Source: an uncultured Arenimonas sp. (lineage in GTDB: Bacteria; Pseudomonadota; Gammaproteobacteria; Xanthomonadales; Xanthomonadaceae). Taken from it: a stretch of DNA of 33,998 nucleotides. Within the stretch, counting starts at the first letter, position 1; the number at the start of each line of letters is the position of its first letter. Made by a program: the position numbers and the translations under genes. The stretch covers positions 1 to 33,998 of the forward strand of contig CAMLKR010000010.1 of the NCBI GenBank assembly GCA_946480565.1, given 5' to 3'. The notes under the pieces are model-generated. The model was not told the DNA's origin and ran no database searches. It saw only the letters and a program-made list of their open reading frames with translations. Positions 15,323 to 25,882 of the stretch are shown piece by piece.

Positions 15323-17689
15323 ATGTCCACCCCGACCCCGACGGCCCGCCGCCTGCCGGCGCCCCGCCTCGTTTCGCTCGCCATCGCCTCGGCCCTCGCG
15401 GCCGCCGTCCTGCCCGCCGCCGCCGCCCCGGCGCCCGACTTTTATGCCGACGCCGGCATGGGCCCGGAAGGCGCAGGCGACGCCACCCGCCTGGACGGCA
15501 TCGAAGTCACCGGCGAGCGCGTGGACAAGCCGTCCTCGCCCAAGTACACCGAGGCCCTGGTCGACACGCCGCAGACCATCACCGTGGTCGACAAGGCCAC
15601 GATGGACCAGCAGGGCCTGCTGAGCCTGCGCGACGTGCTGACCACCCTGCCGGGCATCACCTTCGGCGCCGGCGAGGGCGGCGGCGGTTACGGCGACAGC
15701 ATCAACCTGCGCGGCTTCAGCGCCACCTCGGACATCACGGTCGACGGCGTGCGCGACAGCGCCCAGTACAGCCGCACCGACAACTTCAACCTCGAGGCGC
15801 TGGAGCTGGTGAACGGCGCCAACTCGGTGTATTCCGGCGCCGGCTCGGTCGGCGGCAACATCAACCTGGTCAGCAAGGCGGCGTCGCTGGAAGAGTTCAG
15901 CGTGCTGACGGTCGGTGCCGGCACCGATGGTTACGGCCGGGTGACCGCCGACAGCAGCCACGTCATCGGCGACCAGACCGCCTTGCGCCTGAACGCGATG
16001 GTGCACCAGAACGACGTGCCCGGCCGCGACCACGAGGCCTTCGAGCGCTGGGGCTTCGCGCCCTCGCTGGGCCTGGCCCTGGATTCGGACACGCGGCTGA
16101 CGCTCAGCGCCTTCATCCAGCGCGACGACAACGTCCCGCAGTACGGCGTGCCCTATTTCCCGGCTTATGGCGGCCTGCTGCCCGGCGCCGACGTCGAGGG
16201 CTATTACGGCTACCGCAACCTCGACCGCCAGGAGATCGGCAACGACACCGTCACCGCGGTGTTCGAACACGATTTCAGCGAAAACGTGAGCCTGCGCAGC
16301 CTGGCCCGCTACCAGCGCGTCGAACAGACCACGGTGGTGGATGCGGTGCAGGGCAGCTGGTGCCTGGACAGCGGCATCAACCCCGCGAACGGCGCCGCCT
16401 GCGCCGCGCCCGCGACTTACCAGCCCAGCGGTCCGCGCGGCCTGCAGCGCGACACCGAAAACGGCTATGCCGTCAGCCAGACCGACCTGACGGCGCGCTT
16501 CGGCACCGGCGGCATCGAACACGCCCTGGTGGTCGGCGCCTCGTTCTCGCACGAAACCTTCGACCTCGACAGCGGCAGCCTGCTGCGCAATCCCGACGGC
16601 ACCCTGGTGCCGCTGCCGGTGATGGACCTGTCCGACCCGGATTCGCTGTGGACCGGCCCGGTCAACTACACGCTCACCGGCCGCAGCGAGGGCGAGCTGA
16701 GCAATGCCGCGGTCTACGTCTTCGACACCCTGAAGTTCAGCGAGCGCTGGATGCTGAACCTGGGCGCGCGCTACGAGCGTTACGAGGGCAGCAACGCCAG
16801 CTGGACCGTGGTGGCGGCGCCGGCACTGGGCCAGCCGGCGATCCCAGGCATCGGCACGATCACCGGCAAAGGCCCGACCTTCACGAACGAAGAGAACCTG
16901 TTCTCGTACCGCGCCGGCCTGGTGTTCAAGCCGGCCGACAACGGCAGCGTCTACCTGAGTTATGCCAACAGCAAGACGCCGTCCAAGGCATCGGTCAACG
17001 GCAGCTGCACGGCGCTCACCTGCAACGTCGAGCCGGAGTCGGCGGTCAACATCGAGCTGGGCACCAAGTGGGACCTGGTGGACCAGCGCCTGGCGCTGAC
17101 CGCGGCGGTGTTCCGGAATGACCGCGAGAACTACCGGGTCGCCGATTTCGACCCGGCGACCGGCCTGCCGATCGAGCAGTCGCTGGACGGCCGGGCGCGG
17201 GTGGATGGCATTTCGCTGGGCATCGCCGGCCACGTCACGGACGCCTGGTCGGTATTCGCCAACGCGACCTACCTCGACAGCGAGGTGCTGCAGTCGGTGT
17301 CGGACTACTGCCTGAACAATCCCGGCGCCACCGGCTGCACCAACACACCCTCCAATCCGGATCCGGACGCGGGGCGGCGCATCATCAACACGCCGGAGAA
17401 GTCGGCCAACCTGTGGACCACCTACGCCTTCGCGCCGGCGTGGACCGCGGGTTACGGCATCACCTACCAGGGCAGTTACGACGGCGGCCGCGTCCGCAAC
17501 GTCCCCGACGTGAAGGGCTACACCACCCACCGCGCGATGCTCGCCTGGCAGGTCAGCGAACAGCTGGCGCTGCAGCTCAACGCCAACAACCTGTTCGACA
17601 AGCAGTACTTCATCCGCGTGCGCAACAACGGCTGGGCCACGCCCGGCGAGGCGCGTTCGCTGGTGCTCAGCGCCACCTACCAGTTCTGA
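15323..17689 (+). CDS. TonB-dependent siderophore receptor (Fiu/PiuA-like)
   Basis: The 788-residue outer-membrane receptor has a signal peptide (about residues 1-35, ending in an Ala-rich stretch), then a TonB-box region (IEVTGERV, about 59-66). The plug domain includes [24 protein letters not shown] and INLRGFSA. A 22-strand barrel follows, ending with [19 protein letters not shown] and a C-terminal Phe (SATYQF). The sequence resembles the catecholate receptors Fiu and PiuA, including the NNLFDKQY and PGEARS motifs near the end. It should import ferric catecholate siderophores using TonB-ExbBD energy. The Fur box upstream and the PiuC-type gene 49 bp downstream strengthen the call. The exact ligand is inferred. 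Confidence 0.94.
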   Translation: MSTPTPTARRLPAPRLVSLAIASALAAAVLPAAAAPAPDFYADAGMGPEGAGDATRLDGIEVTGERVDKPSSPKYTEALVDTPQTITVVDKATMDQQGLLSLRDVLTTLPGITFGAGEGGGGYGDSINLRGFSATSDITVDGVRDSAQYSRTDNFNLEALELVNGANSVYSGAGSVGGNINLVSKAASLEEFSVLTVGAGTDGYGRVTADSSHVIGDQTALRLNAMVHQNDVPGRDHEAFERWGFAPSLGLALDSDTRLTLSAFIQRDDNVPQYGVPYFPAYGGLLPGADVEGYYGYRNLDRQEIGNDTVTAVFEHDFSENVSLRSLARYQRVEQTTVVDAVQGSWCLDSGINPANGAACAAPATYQPSGPRGLQRDTENGYAVSQTDLTARFGTGGIEHALVVGASFSHETFDLDSGSLLRNPDGTLVPLPVMDLSDPDSLWTGPVNYTLTGRSEGELSNAAVYVFDTLKFSERWMLNLGARYERYEGSNASWTVVAAPALGQPAIPGIGTITGKGPTFTNEENLFSYRAGLVFKPADNGSVYLSYANSKTPSKASVNGSCTALTCNVEPESAVNIELGTKWDLVDQRLALTAAVFRNDRENYRVADFDPATGLPIEQSLDGRARVDGISLGIAGHVTDAWSVFANATYLDSEVLQSVSDYCLNNPGATGCTNTPSNPDPDAGRRIINTPEKSANLWTTYAFAPAWTAGYGITYQGSYDGGRVRNVPDVKGYTTHRAMLAWQVSEQLALQLNANNLFDKQYFIRVRNNGWATPGEARSLVLSATYQF

Positions 17690-17703
17690 TCCCCCCAAGG
17701 CAC

Positions 17704-17721
17704 GCCCGCGGCGACGCGGGC
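17704..17721 (+). other. Intercistronic hairpin with GNRA loop
   Basis: GCCCGCG / CGCGGGC (7 bp) closes a GCGA tetraloop between the receptor and piuC-like genes. There is no T-tract, so it is unlikely to be a strong terminator. It may attenuate or stabilise the upstream mRNA so that receptor message exceeds that of the downstream genes. Confidence 0.5.
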
Positions 17722-17738
17722 CCACCCGGAGCCACGCC

Positions 17739-18428
17739 ATGCTGCTGCACGTCCCGAAGGTCCTGAATGCAGAACAGGTGGCGGACTTCCGCCAGCGGCT
17801 GGCCGGCGCCGGCTGGGCCGACGGCAAGCTGACCGCGGGCTACCAGTCGGCCCAGGCCAAGGACAACGCGCAGCTGCCGGATACCGATCCGGTTGCGCGC
17901 GAACTCGGCGGCCGCGTGCTGGATGCGCTGGGCCGCAGCCCGCTGTTCTTCAGCGCGGCGCTGCCGCGGCGGATCTATCCGCCGCTGTTCAACCGCTATG
18001 CCGGCGGCCAGTCCTTCGGCTTCCACGTCGACAACGCGATCCGCTACGAGCGCGGCGCGAACGGCGTGCAGGTGCCGGTGCGCACCGACGTCTCATCCAC
18101 GCTCTTCCTCAGCGCGCCCGAAGAGTACGAGGGCGGGGAGCTCGTCATCCAGGACACCTACGGCACCCAGCGCGTGAAGCTGGCGGCCGGCGACCTGGTG
18201 CTGTACCCGGGCACCAGCCTGCACCAGGTGACGCCGGTGACCCGCGGCGAACGCATCGCCTGCTTCTTCTGGACCCAGAGCCTGGTGCGCGACGCCGGCC
18301 AGCGCCGCGAACTATTCGAACTCGACCTCGCCATCCAGCGCCTCACCGTCGCCGCGCCCGGCAATCCGGCCCTGGTGCAGCTGACCGGCGTCTACCACAA
18401 CCTGCTGCGTCGCTGGTCCGACGCCTGA
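17739..18428 (+). CDS. piuC: Fe(II)/2-oxoglutarate dioxygenase, PiuC/YbiX type
   Basis: The 229-residue protein matches the PKHD-type hydroxylase family (E. coli YbiX, P. aeruginosa PiuC, about 225). The iron ligands are His96 and Asp98 (FGFHVDN) and His162 (SLHQVTPV). Arg172 ([13 protein letters not shown]) is placed to bind 2-oxoglutarate. The N-terminal [14 protein letters not shown] motif is family-specific. It is a cytosolic iron-dependent oxygenase encoded next to Fiu/PiuA receptors; its natural substrate is not settled, though a role in iron acquisition is expected. A GGAG ribosome site lies about 8 bp before the ATG. It shares the Fur-controlled operon and is followed after 7 bp by the PepSY gene. 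Confidence 0.94.
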   Translation: MLLHVPKVLNAEQVADFRQRLAGAGWADGKLTAGYQSAQAKDNAQLPDTDPVARELGGRVLDALGRSPLFFSAALPRRIYPPLFNRYAGGQSFGFHVDNAIRYERGANGVQVPVRTDVSSTLFLSAPEEYEGGELVIQDTYGTQRVKLAAGDLVLYPGTSLHQVTPVTRGERIACFFWTQSLVRDAGQRRELFELDLAIQRLTVAAPGNPALVQLTGVYHNLLRRWSDA

Positions 18429-18435
18429 GGCCACC

Positions 18436-19656
18436 ATGCTGCGCAAGATCCTGTTCCAGACCCATTGGTTCCTGGGCATCACCGCCGGCCTCGTGCTCGC
18501 CCTGGTGGGCGTGACCGGCGCGATGCTGTCCTTCGAGGACCCGCTGCTGAAGGCCATGAACCCCGGCGTGATGACGGTCGACGCCGCGGGTCGCCGTCCA
18601 TTGCCGCCGGCCGCGCTGCTGGCCCGCGTGGCGCAGGCCGAGCCCGGCAAGGACGTGCAGGCCCTGCAGCTTTCCGCCGACCCGGAAGACGCCGCGCGCA
18701 TCACCTTCGCGCCGGCGCCGGGTGCGGCCCCGGGCCCCGGCGGCCGCGCGCGCGGCGAGTCGCGTTACCTCGATCCCTACAGCGGAAACCTGCTGGGCAC
18801 GCCGCGCGGCGAAGGCTTCTTCCGCACCACCATGCAACTGCACCGCTGGCTGGCCGCGGGCGAGGTCGGCAAGCAGATCGTCGGTGCGTCCACGGTGGCG
18901 ATGGTGTTCTTCTGCCTGTCCGGACTCTACCTGCGCTGGCCGCGGCGCTGGCGCAGCCCGCGCGCCTGGCTGCACCTGGACACTTCGCTGACCGGCCGTC
19001 GCTTCCTGTGGCACCTGCATTCGGTGGTCGCGACCTGGCTGCTGCTGCCCTACCTGGTGATGGCGCTGACCGGCCTGTGGTGGAGCTACGGCTGGTACCG
19101 CGAAGGCGTGAACGCACTGGCGGGCGTGCCGATGCAGGCGCCGCGCGGTGCGGGGGCGCCCGGCGCACGCGGCGCCGGACCGACGGCGCCGGAGCGTGCG
19201 CCCGATGTCGATGTCGATGTCGATGTCGATGTCGATGTCGCCGCCGCCTTCGCCGTTTTCGATCGCGAGGTGCCGGCCTGGTCGACGCGCACGCTGCGGC
19301 TGCCGGCGCAGTCCGGCGCGCCGGTCGAGTTCAGCTACCAGGACCCGGACCCCGCGCACGAACGCGCCAACCACCGCCTGGCGCTGGACGCCGGCTCGCT
19401 GGCGGTCAGCGCGCACGAACGGTTCGAGGACAAGCCGGCCGGGCAGCGTTTGATCGCGGCGATGTTCCCGCTGCACAGCGGCAGCTGGTTCGGCGTCGCC
19501 GGCCTGCTGGTGTTCTGCCTGGCCAGCCTGGCGATGCCGCTGTTCGCGGTCACCGGCCTGCAGCTCTACCTGGACCGGCGCAAAAAGAAACGCGCCGGCG
19601 AAGACCGCCGGCGCGCCCGTGAACTCGCGCTGTCGGCGCGCTCAGCCGGCCGATAG
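18436..19656 (+). CDS. PepSY-associated TM protein (PiuB-like)
   Basis: The 406-residue inner-membrane protein has four hydrophobic segments: TM1 about 10-33 (WFLGITAGLVLALVGVTGAM), TM2 about 150-172, TM3 about 192-216, and TM4 about 352-378 near the end. Periplasmic PepSY-type segments lie between them. Conserved histidines (H10, the TMQLHRWLAAGE motif and FLWHLHSVV) could bind haem, as proposed for PepSY_TM reductases such as FoxB and PiuB that release iron from siderophores. The third loop carries six Asp-Val pairs (257-268) from a DNA hexanucleotide repeat. The gene starts 7 bp after piuC with GAGG as ribosome site. Its last 15 bp overlap the convergent glyS end. A periplasmic ferrisiderophore reductase is the best guess. 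Confidence 0.85.
   Translation: MLRKILFQTHWFLGITAGLVLALVGVTGAMLSFEDPLLKAMNPGVMTVDAAGRRPLPPAALLARVAQAEPGKDVQALQLSADPEDAARITFAPAPGAAPGPGGRARGESRYLDPYSGNLLGTPRGEGFFRTTMQLHRWLAAGEVGKQIVGASTVAMVFFCLSGLYLRWPRRWRSPRAWLHLDTSLTGRRFLWHLHSVVATWLLLPYLVMALTGLWWSYGWYREGVNALAGVPMQAPRGAGAPGARGAGPTAPERAPDVDVDVDVDVDVAAAFAVFDREVPAWSTRTLRLPAQSGAPVEFSYQDPDPAHERANHRLALDAGSLAVSAHERFEDKPAGQRLIAAMFPLHSGSWFGVAGLLVFCLASLAMPLFAVTGLQLYLDRRKKKRAGEDRRRARELALSARSAGR
19204..19239 (+). repeat. Hexanucleotide repeat (GATGTC)6
   Basis: Six perfect tandem GATGTC units inside the PepSY gene encode (Asp-Val)6. The tract lies in a low-complexity loop after a Gly/Ala/Pro-rich linker. Because the unit is six bases, slippage would add or remove Asp-Val pairs without a frameshift. 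Confidence 0.97.
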
Positions 19657-21769
19657 CTGCTCGACCGCCGCCACCGCGGCGAAGCGGTCGGCCACCTGCT
19701 TGAGCAGGGCCAGGCGGTTGTCGCGCAGGCCGGCGTCGTCGGCCATCACCATCGTGCGCTCGAAGAAGTTGTCCACCGGGCCCTGCAGCTGGGCCAGGCG
19801 CTTGAGCGTGCCGACGTAATCGCGTTTGGCCAGCAGCGGGTCGGTGTCGACCAGGGCGGTGGCCAGCGCCGCATGCAGCGACTGCTCGGCCGGTTCGGCC
19901 AGCCTGGCGGCATCCACCGCCGCCGGGATCGGCGTCTCGACCTTCTTCAGGATGTTGCGGATGCGCTTGTTGGCCGCGGCCAGCGAGCTGGCCTCGCGCA
20001 TCTTCGCGAACTCGGCGATCGCCTTCAGGCGGCGGTCGAAGTCCAGCAGCGAGGCGGGGCGCACGTCGGCCACGGCGTCGAACTGCAGGCCCGGCACGTT
20101 CTGGTCGGCGTAATAGCCGCGCAGGCGGTCGAGGATGAAGTCGTAGAGCTCGCCGACATCGACGTCCACGTGTTTGCCGTCGGACGACGGTGCGGAGACC
20201 ACGACGATCTCGCCGGCCGCGCGCTTGGCTGCATCAACGGCCTGCTGCAGCAGCACCGGGAGGTCCAGGTCCAGCCCCGCCTCGATGATAGTGCGCGCCA
20301 GGCCCAGCGCATTGCGCCGCAGCGCGAACGGGTCCTTGTTGCCGGTGGGCTTCAGGCCCGCGGCGAAACCGCCGGCCAGCGTGTCCAGGCGCTCGGCGAT
20401 GGCCAGCACCTGGCCGAGCTTCGAGGGCGCGATCGCATCGCCGGCGAAACGCGGCTGGTAGGCCTCGTCGATCGCGGCGGCGACCTCGGCCGGCTGCTTC
20501 GCGGCGGCGGCGTAATAACGGCCGGCGATGCCCTGCAGCTCCGGGAATTCGTTGACCATGCGGCTCTGCAGGTCGGCCTTGCCCAGCAGGGCGGCGGTGC
20601 GCGCCTGGTCGGCATCGGCGCCGGCCTTCAGCGCGACGATCTCGGCCAGGTGCGCCACGCGTGCGGCCTTGTCGGCGATGCTGCCCAGCCTGGCCTGGTA
20701 GGTCACCGTCTTCAGTCCTTCGGCCATCGAGGCCAGGCCCTGCTTGAGGTCCTCGTCGAAGAAGAACTGCGCGTCGGCGAAACGCGGGCGGATCACCCGC
20801 TCGTAACCCATGCGGATCTGCGCCGGGTCCTTGCTTTCGAGGTTGGCGATGCCGATGAACTTCTCGCTGAGCTTGCCGTCCTTGTCGAGCACCGGGAAGA
20901 ACTTCTGGTTGCTCTCCATGGTCGAGATCAGCGCTTCCTGCGGCACGCGCAGGAAACCCGGCTCGAAGCTGCACAGGATGGCCTTGGGCCATTCGACCAG
21001 GCAGTTCACTTCCTCCAAAAGCTCGGGAAGCACCCGTGCCGTGCCACCGGCCTCGCGCGCGGCGGCGGCGATCTCGGCGCGCACGCGCTCGCGGCGTTCA
21101 CGCGGGTCGGCCAGCACCTTGGCCTCGCGCAGCGCCTGCAGGTATTCGCCGGCCTCGTTCAGCCACACGCCCTTGTCGTGGTGGAAGCGGTGGCCGCGGC
21201 TCATGCGGTCGGACTTCAGGCCCAGCACCTCGGCCTTGGCGGCCTCGCGGCCGAACAGGATCACCAGCCAGTGCGCCGGGCGGACGAAGGCGATGTCGCG
21301 GCTGCCCCAGCGCATCGGCTTGGGAATCGGCAGGCCCTTCACCGCCTCGTTGACGATGTCGCCCAGCAGGTCGATGGTCGCCGCGCCCGGGCGCGAGCTG
21401 CGGGCGACGAAACGCATGCCCTTGGCGTCGGTGACGCGCTCGAGCTTCTGCCAGTCCAGGCCGTTCTTCTGGGCGAAACCCAGCAGGGCCGGCGTCGGGT
21501 TGCCGGCTTCGTCAAGGCCGATGTTGAGGTAGGGACCCAGCACCTCGCTGTGCTGCACCGGCTGCTGCACGGCCACCGCCGGCAGGAAGCTGGCCAGGCG
21601 GCGCGGCGTGTACAGGGCGCGCGCGGGCTGGTCGCCGGCGTCGGGGCGGACCTCGATGCGGCGCGCGGCCAGGGCCTTCAGCACGCCGTCGTGGAAGGCC
21701 TGGGCCAGTTCGGGCAGGGCCTTGGGCGGCAGCTCCTCGGTGCCGAGCTCGATCAGCAGGGGCAGGAAA

Positions 21770-21777
<8 letters not shown>
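19642..21777 (-). CDS. glyS: Glycine--tRNA ligase beta subunit
   Basis: The 711-residue subunit belongs to the alpha2beta2 bacterial glycyl-tRNA synthetase (E. coli GlyS 689). The N-terminus [20 protein letters not shown] is the family signature, and the N-terminal half carries AKGMRFVA, the [15 protein letters not shown] region and CLVEWP. The C-terminal part contains an anticodon-binding DALR-like end ([11 protein letters not shown], then [13 protein letters not shown]). The beta subunit recognises tRNA-Gly while GlyQ holds the aminoacylation site. The start ATG overlaps the glyQ stop by 8 bp (ATGGCTGA), so translation is coupled to glyQ and equimolar synthesis is likely. The last 15 bp overlap the convergent PepSY gene. 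Confidence 0.98.
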
Positions 21778-22687
<910 letters not shown>

Positions 22688-22711
22688 CGCCGTTTCGCCG
22701 TGTCCAAAGCG

Positions 22712-22724
22712 GGCTAGTATAGCC
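22712..22724 (-). promoter_or_regulatory. Candidate glyQ promoter -10 within a small dyad
   Basis: The minus strand carries TATACT (22721-22716), five of six to the sigma70 -10, inside the dyad GGCTA-GTA-TAGCC. It lies about 29 bp before the glyQ ATG. No good -35 is evident. The same dyad gives a weaker -10 (TAGTAT) on the plus strand, so the 68-bp gap may hold overlapping divergent promoters. Confidence 0.4.
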
Positions 22725-22755
22725 GCGGCCCGCGATACCGCTGCTTCTGAGCCCG

Positions 22756-23472
22756 ATGAAACCCTTCCTGATCCTCGAGACCGGCAAACCCATCCCCAGC
22801 CTGCGCCGCCACGGCAGTTTCGGGCACTGGATCCGGGTCGCCGCCGGCCTGCACGGGCGCCAGGTGCGCCAGGTCTGGGTCGCCGACGGCGAGCCGCTGC
22901 CGGACGCGGGCGACTACGCCGGCGTGCTGGTCACCGGCTCGGGCGCGATGGTCACCGAGCGCGCCGACTGGAGCGAACGTTCGGCCGAGTGGCTGCGCCG
23001 CGCCGCCGAAGCGGGCCGCCCGCTGTTCGGCATCTGCTACGGCCACCAGCTGATCGCACACGCGCTCGGCGGCACCGTCGACTACAACCCGCGCGGGCGC
23101 GAGATGGGCACGGTGCCGGTGAAGCTGCGCGAACCCGCCGCCGCCGACCCGCTGTTCGCCGGCCTGCCGGCGCAGATCGACGCCCAGACCACCCACCTGC
23201 AGACCGTGCTGGCGCCGCCGCCCAAGGCCCAGGTGCTGGCCCATTCCGAACGCGACGACTGCCAGGCCTTCCGCTGGGGCGAGTCGGTCTGGGGCGTGCA
23301 GTTCCACCCCGAATTCAGCACCGGCATGATGCGCGGCTACATCCGGGCGCGTTCCGACGCACTGAAGAACGAAGGCACCTGCCACCGCGGCCTGCTGGGC
23401 GCGGTGAAGCCGGCGCCCCAGGCGCGGCGGGTGCTGCGCCGTTTCATCCATCTGGCGCATCGACGCGCCTGA
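22756..23472 (+). CDS. Class I glutamine amidotransferase-like protein
   Basis: The 238-residue GATase1 domain protein has the nucleophile Cys94 in [16 protein letters not shown] and the catalytic His184 and Glu186 in GVQFHPEFS, so the triad is intact. No synthetase domain is fused, which places it with stand-alone GMP-synthase-like amidotransferases (YfeJ/GuaA-like GATase). These may hydrolyse gamma-glutamyl amides in nitrogen or polyamine metabolism. The specific substrate is unknown. Translation starts at ATG 22756 with only a weak purine stretch upstream. It is followed 17 bp later by a membrane protein gene with its own strong ribosome site, so the two may be co-transcribed. Confidence 0.9.
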   Translation: MKPFLILETGKPIPSLRRHGSFGHWIRVAAGLHGRQVRQVWVADGEPLPDAGDYAGVLVTGSGAMVTERADWSERSAEWLRRAAEAGRPLFGICYGHQLIAHALGGTVDYNPRGREMGTVPVKLREPAAADPLFAGLPAQIDAQTTHLQTVLAPPPKAQVLAHSERDDCQAFRWGESVWGVQFHPEFSTGMMRGYIRARSDALKNEGTCHRGLLGAVKPAPQARRVLRRFIHLAHRRA

Positions 23473-23489
23473 CGAAGGAGCATTACCGA

Positions 23490-24431
23490 ATGGTCGACAA
23501 GATCGGCGTGGACGACGTGCTGGGCTGGTTCAAGGCGGCGCTGGACGTGGGCGGCAAGCGGCCCGGGGCGGTGTTCGGCGCGGCCTTGCTGCAGCTCGGC
23601 GTCTGGCTGCTGCTGGCCGGCGTGCTGTTCGGCGTGCTGGCGGCGGCGGGCCTGTCCCACGCCGGCGGCAATCCCGACGAGGCGGCCATCCGCGAAGGCA
23701 TGGCGGGCGTGATCCTGCCGGTGATGGCCTGCTTCATCCTGGTGTCCATGGTCCTGTCCCCGATCTTCGGCGGCGGACTGGTGCAGGCGGTGCACAACGC
23801 CGACCTGGGTCTGCCGTCGTCGGCCTGGGACGCCTTCGCCGGTTTCCGTCGCCCGATGATGCCGTCGCTGGCGGGCCTGGCCGTGCTGGCCGCCGCCGGT
23901 TTCGCGCTGAACCTGATGGGCCAGGCGGTGTTCGGCGGCAGCGAGTTCCTCGCCGGCCAGTGGGCGGTGTGGGACCAGCTGGCCCGCGGCGACGTCACGC
24001 CGCCGCCGCCGCCGCGCATGCCGGTGGCCAACTTCCTCTGGGGGATGGGCATCGGCACGGTGAACGCCATCCTGGGCGTGCTGGTGGTGCCGGCGGTGCA
24101 GCTCGGCGGCCGCAGCACCTGGGGCGCGATCTCCGAGGCGCTGCGGGCGCTGGTGCGCCACCCGGGACCGCTGGTGCTGGCGGCGCTGCTGGGTCTGGTC
24201 GCGATCATCGCCGCGTCGATCGTGCTGGGCGTGGTGATGCTGCTGGTGATCCTGGTCGCGATGGTGCTGCCCTGGCTGGCGGTGCCGCTGGGCATCCTGC
24301 TGATGCTGGCCTGGGCCGTGACCTTCGTCGTCATGTACTACGCCTTCGCGCGTGCCGCCTGGCGCGGCATCCACGGCATCAGCGGCGGCGGCCCCGCCGC
24401 GCCGGCGCCGGTGGACGTGGTCGCGGCCTGA
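23490..24431 (+). CDS. Polytopic membrane protein (BPSS1780-like), function unknown
   Basis: The 313-residue protein begins VDDVLGWFKAALDVGGKRPG and has about six hydrophobic segments, including GAALLQLGVWLLLAGVLFGV, GVILPVMACFILVSMVLSPI, and two long ones between about 225 and 290. Between segments lies GGGLVQAVHNADLGLPSSAWDAFAGFR, a pattern I recall from BPSS1780-family proteins of beta- and gammaproteobacteria. No catalytic motif is visible. GAAGGAG lies about 10 bp before the ATG, the best ribosome site in this part of the window and decisive for the start; the frame is open far upstream. The stop codon forms the loop of a perfect 7-bp hairpin. It converges on the RDD gene. Confidence 0.78.
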   Translation: MVDKIGVDDVLGWFKAALDVGGKRPGAVFGAALLQLGVWLLLAGVLFGVLAAAGLSHAGGNPDEAAIREGMAGVILPVMACFILVSMVLSPIFGGGLVQAVHNADLGLPSSAWDAFAGFRRPMMPSLAGLAVLAAAGFALNLMGQAVFGGSEFLAGQWAVWDQLARGDVTPPPPPRMPVANFLWGMGIGTVNAILGVLVVPAVQLGGRSTWGAISEALRALVRHPGPLVLAALLGLVAIIAASIVLGVVMLLVILVAMVLPWLAVPLGILLMLAWAVTFVVMYYAFARAAWRGIHGISGGGPAAPAPVDVVAA

Positions 24432-24438
24432 GGCCGCG
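24422..24438. terminator. Stop-codon hairpin at convergent junction
   Basis: CGCGGCC (24422-24428) and GGCCGCG (24432-24438) form a perfect 7-bp stem whose 3-nt loop is exactly the TGA stop of the membrane protein gene. It lies 3 bp from the stop of the convergent RDD gene. It has no T-tract on either side. It may slow polymerase from both directions or block 3' exonucleases. Confidence 0.45.
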
Positions 24439-24441
24439 GAC

Positions 24442-25137
24442 TCAGGGCAGTCCGCCGGCGGCGACTTCCCAGAGCAGCTGCACGTAACGCAGCACGATCA
24501 ATCCCACCGTGGCCAGGAAGGCCACGGCCTGGGCGACCAGCCACGCGCGCGCGCCGCGCGGCATCGCCGGCGTCGCGCCCGGCGCCAGTTCCACCCGGGT
24601 GCCGGCCAGGTAGTCGTGCAGGGCACGTTTGCCCGGCGTCCAGGCCGCCATCGCGTGGCCGAGGTTGAGCAGCAGCCAGGACGGAACGCCGGCGACGAAA
24701 CGCAGCACGATCCGCCACGGGCCCGGGCGCGCGCCGGCGAGGTCGGTCACCCGCAGTCCGAACAGGCGCTTGCCGGGACTGGCCTGCCAGGCCGAGGCCT
24801 CGCCCGCGATGAACCAGACCGCCGCCAGCGCGCAGCACAGGCCCGCGGCCTGCAGCAGAAGAGTCGTGGCGGCGAGCGCCATCGATTCGATGCCGGTGCG
24901 CAGCACCGGGTCCACGGCCCATTCCCGGGCCAGCGCGAGCGGGCTGGCCTCGGGCCGCGCCAGAGCGGCGTCGAACAGCTCCCACAGCCGCCACTGCACC
25001 GGTTCCAACCCGGCCGCGAGTTCCCGTGCGCCGGCCTGCAGCCGCGTCCACAGCAGGGGCAGGGCCAGCAGACCCAGCAGGGTGGCGTCCAGACTGTAGG
25101 CCGCGTAGCGGCGCCAGAACCCGGCCGGCGGATTCAT
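24442..25137 (-). CDS. RDD family membrane protein
   Basis: The 231-residue protein fits the RDD family: the first Arg in GFWRRYAAYSLDATLLGLL (residues 7-25, Arg and Asp of the RDD triad), then a second region with ASPGKRLFGLRVTDLAG, the conserved S-x-GK-x-x-x-x-x-x-V motif. Three or more hydrophobic segments are visible. RDD proteins are inner-membrane proteins; some act as Na+/H+ antiporters, but most are uncharacterised. It starts 4 bp after the tatC stop, so it is probably the last gene of a tatABC-rdd operon. A functional tie to Tat export is inferred only from position. Confidence 0.88.
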   Translation of the reverse strand: MNPPAGFWRRYAAYSLDATLLGLLALPLLWTRLQAGARELAAGLEPVQWRLWELFDAALARPEASPLALAREWAVDPVLRTGIESMALAATTLLLQAAGLCCALAAVWFIAGEASAWQASPGKRLFGLRVTDLAGARPGPWRIVLRFVAGVPSWLLLNLGHAMAAWTPGKRALHDYLAGTRVELAPGATPAMPRGARAWLVAQAVAFLATVGLIVLRYVQLLWEVAAGGLP

Positions 25138-25141
25138 GCGC

Positions 25142-25882
25142 TCAGTCGGTGGCGGGCTTGGGCCGCAGCAGCGCGCCGGCGATGATGCCCAGCTCGTACA
25201 GCAGGCACATCGGGATCGCCAGCAGCAGCTGCGACACCACGTCGGGCGGGGTGATGATGGCCGCCAGGATGAACACGCCGACGATCACGTAGCCGCGCGC
25301 CTCGCGCAGCTGGGCCGGCGTCACCACGCCCAGCAGGACCAGCACCACCACGGCCACCGGCAGCTCGAAGCTCAGGCCGAAGGCCAGGAAGATCACCAGC
25401 ACGAAATCCAGGTACTTGGTGATGTCGGTCATCATCGCCACGCCCTCGGGCGTGACCGCGGCGAGGAAACCGAACACCGTCGGCAGCACCAGGAACCAGG
25501 CGAAGGCGCAGCCGGTGTAGAACAGCACCACCGCCGCCACCAGCAGCGGCTTGGCCAGGCGTTTTTCGTGCTGGTACAGGCCCGGCGCGACGAAGGCCCA
25601 GGCTTGGTAGAGCAGCACCGGCATCGCCAGCATCAGCGCGGCGAAGAAGGCCAGCTTGACCGGGGTGAAGAAGGGCGAGGCGACGTCGATGGCGACCAGC
25701 TGGCCGCCGGCCGGCAGCTTCGACAGCAGCGGCGCCGCGAACTGCGCGTACAGCCGGTTCGCGAAGGGCAGCATGGCCACGAACACCACCAGCACCGCGA
25801 TCACCGCCTTGAGCAGGCGCGAGCGCAGCTCCAGCAGGTGGCCCATCAGCGATTCCTCGGGCTGGCCGGGGCGGGCGCTCAC
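25142..25882 (-). CDS. tatC: Sec-independent protein translocase subunit TatC
   Basis: The 246-residue protein has six membrane segments (E. coli TatC 258). The N-terminal EESLMGHLLELRSRLLKAV contains the conserved E-x-H-L-x-E-L-R-x-R signature used in twin-arginine signal recognition. Another family hallmark is FGLSFELPVAVVVLVLLGVV with its intramembrane Glu. TatC with TatB forms the receptor for folded, twin-arginine precursors in the inner membrane. The start ATG overlaps the tatB stop by 4 bp. It is the third gene of tatABC. Confidence 0.98.
   Translation of the reverse strand: MSARPGQPEESLMGHLLELRSRLLKAVIAVLVVFVAMLPFANRLYAQFAAPLLSKLPAGGQLVAIDVASPFFTPVKLAFFAALMLAMPVLLYQAWAFVAPGLYQHEKRLAKPLLVAAVVLFYTGCAFAWFLVLPTVFGFLAAVTPEGVAMMTDITKYLDFVLVIFLAFGLSFELPVAVVVLVLLGVVTPAQLREARGYVIVGVFILAAIITPPDVVSQLLLAIPMCLLYELGIIAGALLRPKPATD

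Noticed and set aside
15275..17827. An 850-codon minus-strand open frame opposite the TonB-dependent receptor gene
   Set aside because: It is a shadow of the receptor's codon pattern. It crosses the Fur-controlled promoter and into the piuC gene and shows no domain.
22688..22755. Possible T-box or glycine riboswitch upstream of glyQ
   Set aside because: The gap is only 68 bp with no T-box or glycine-aptamer structure. T-boxes are also not expected in this group.
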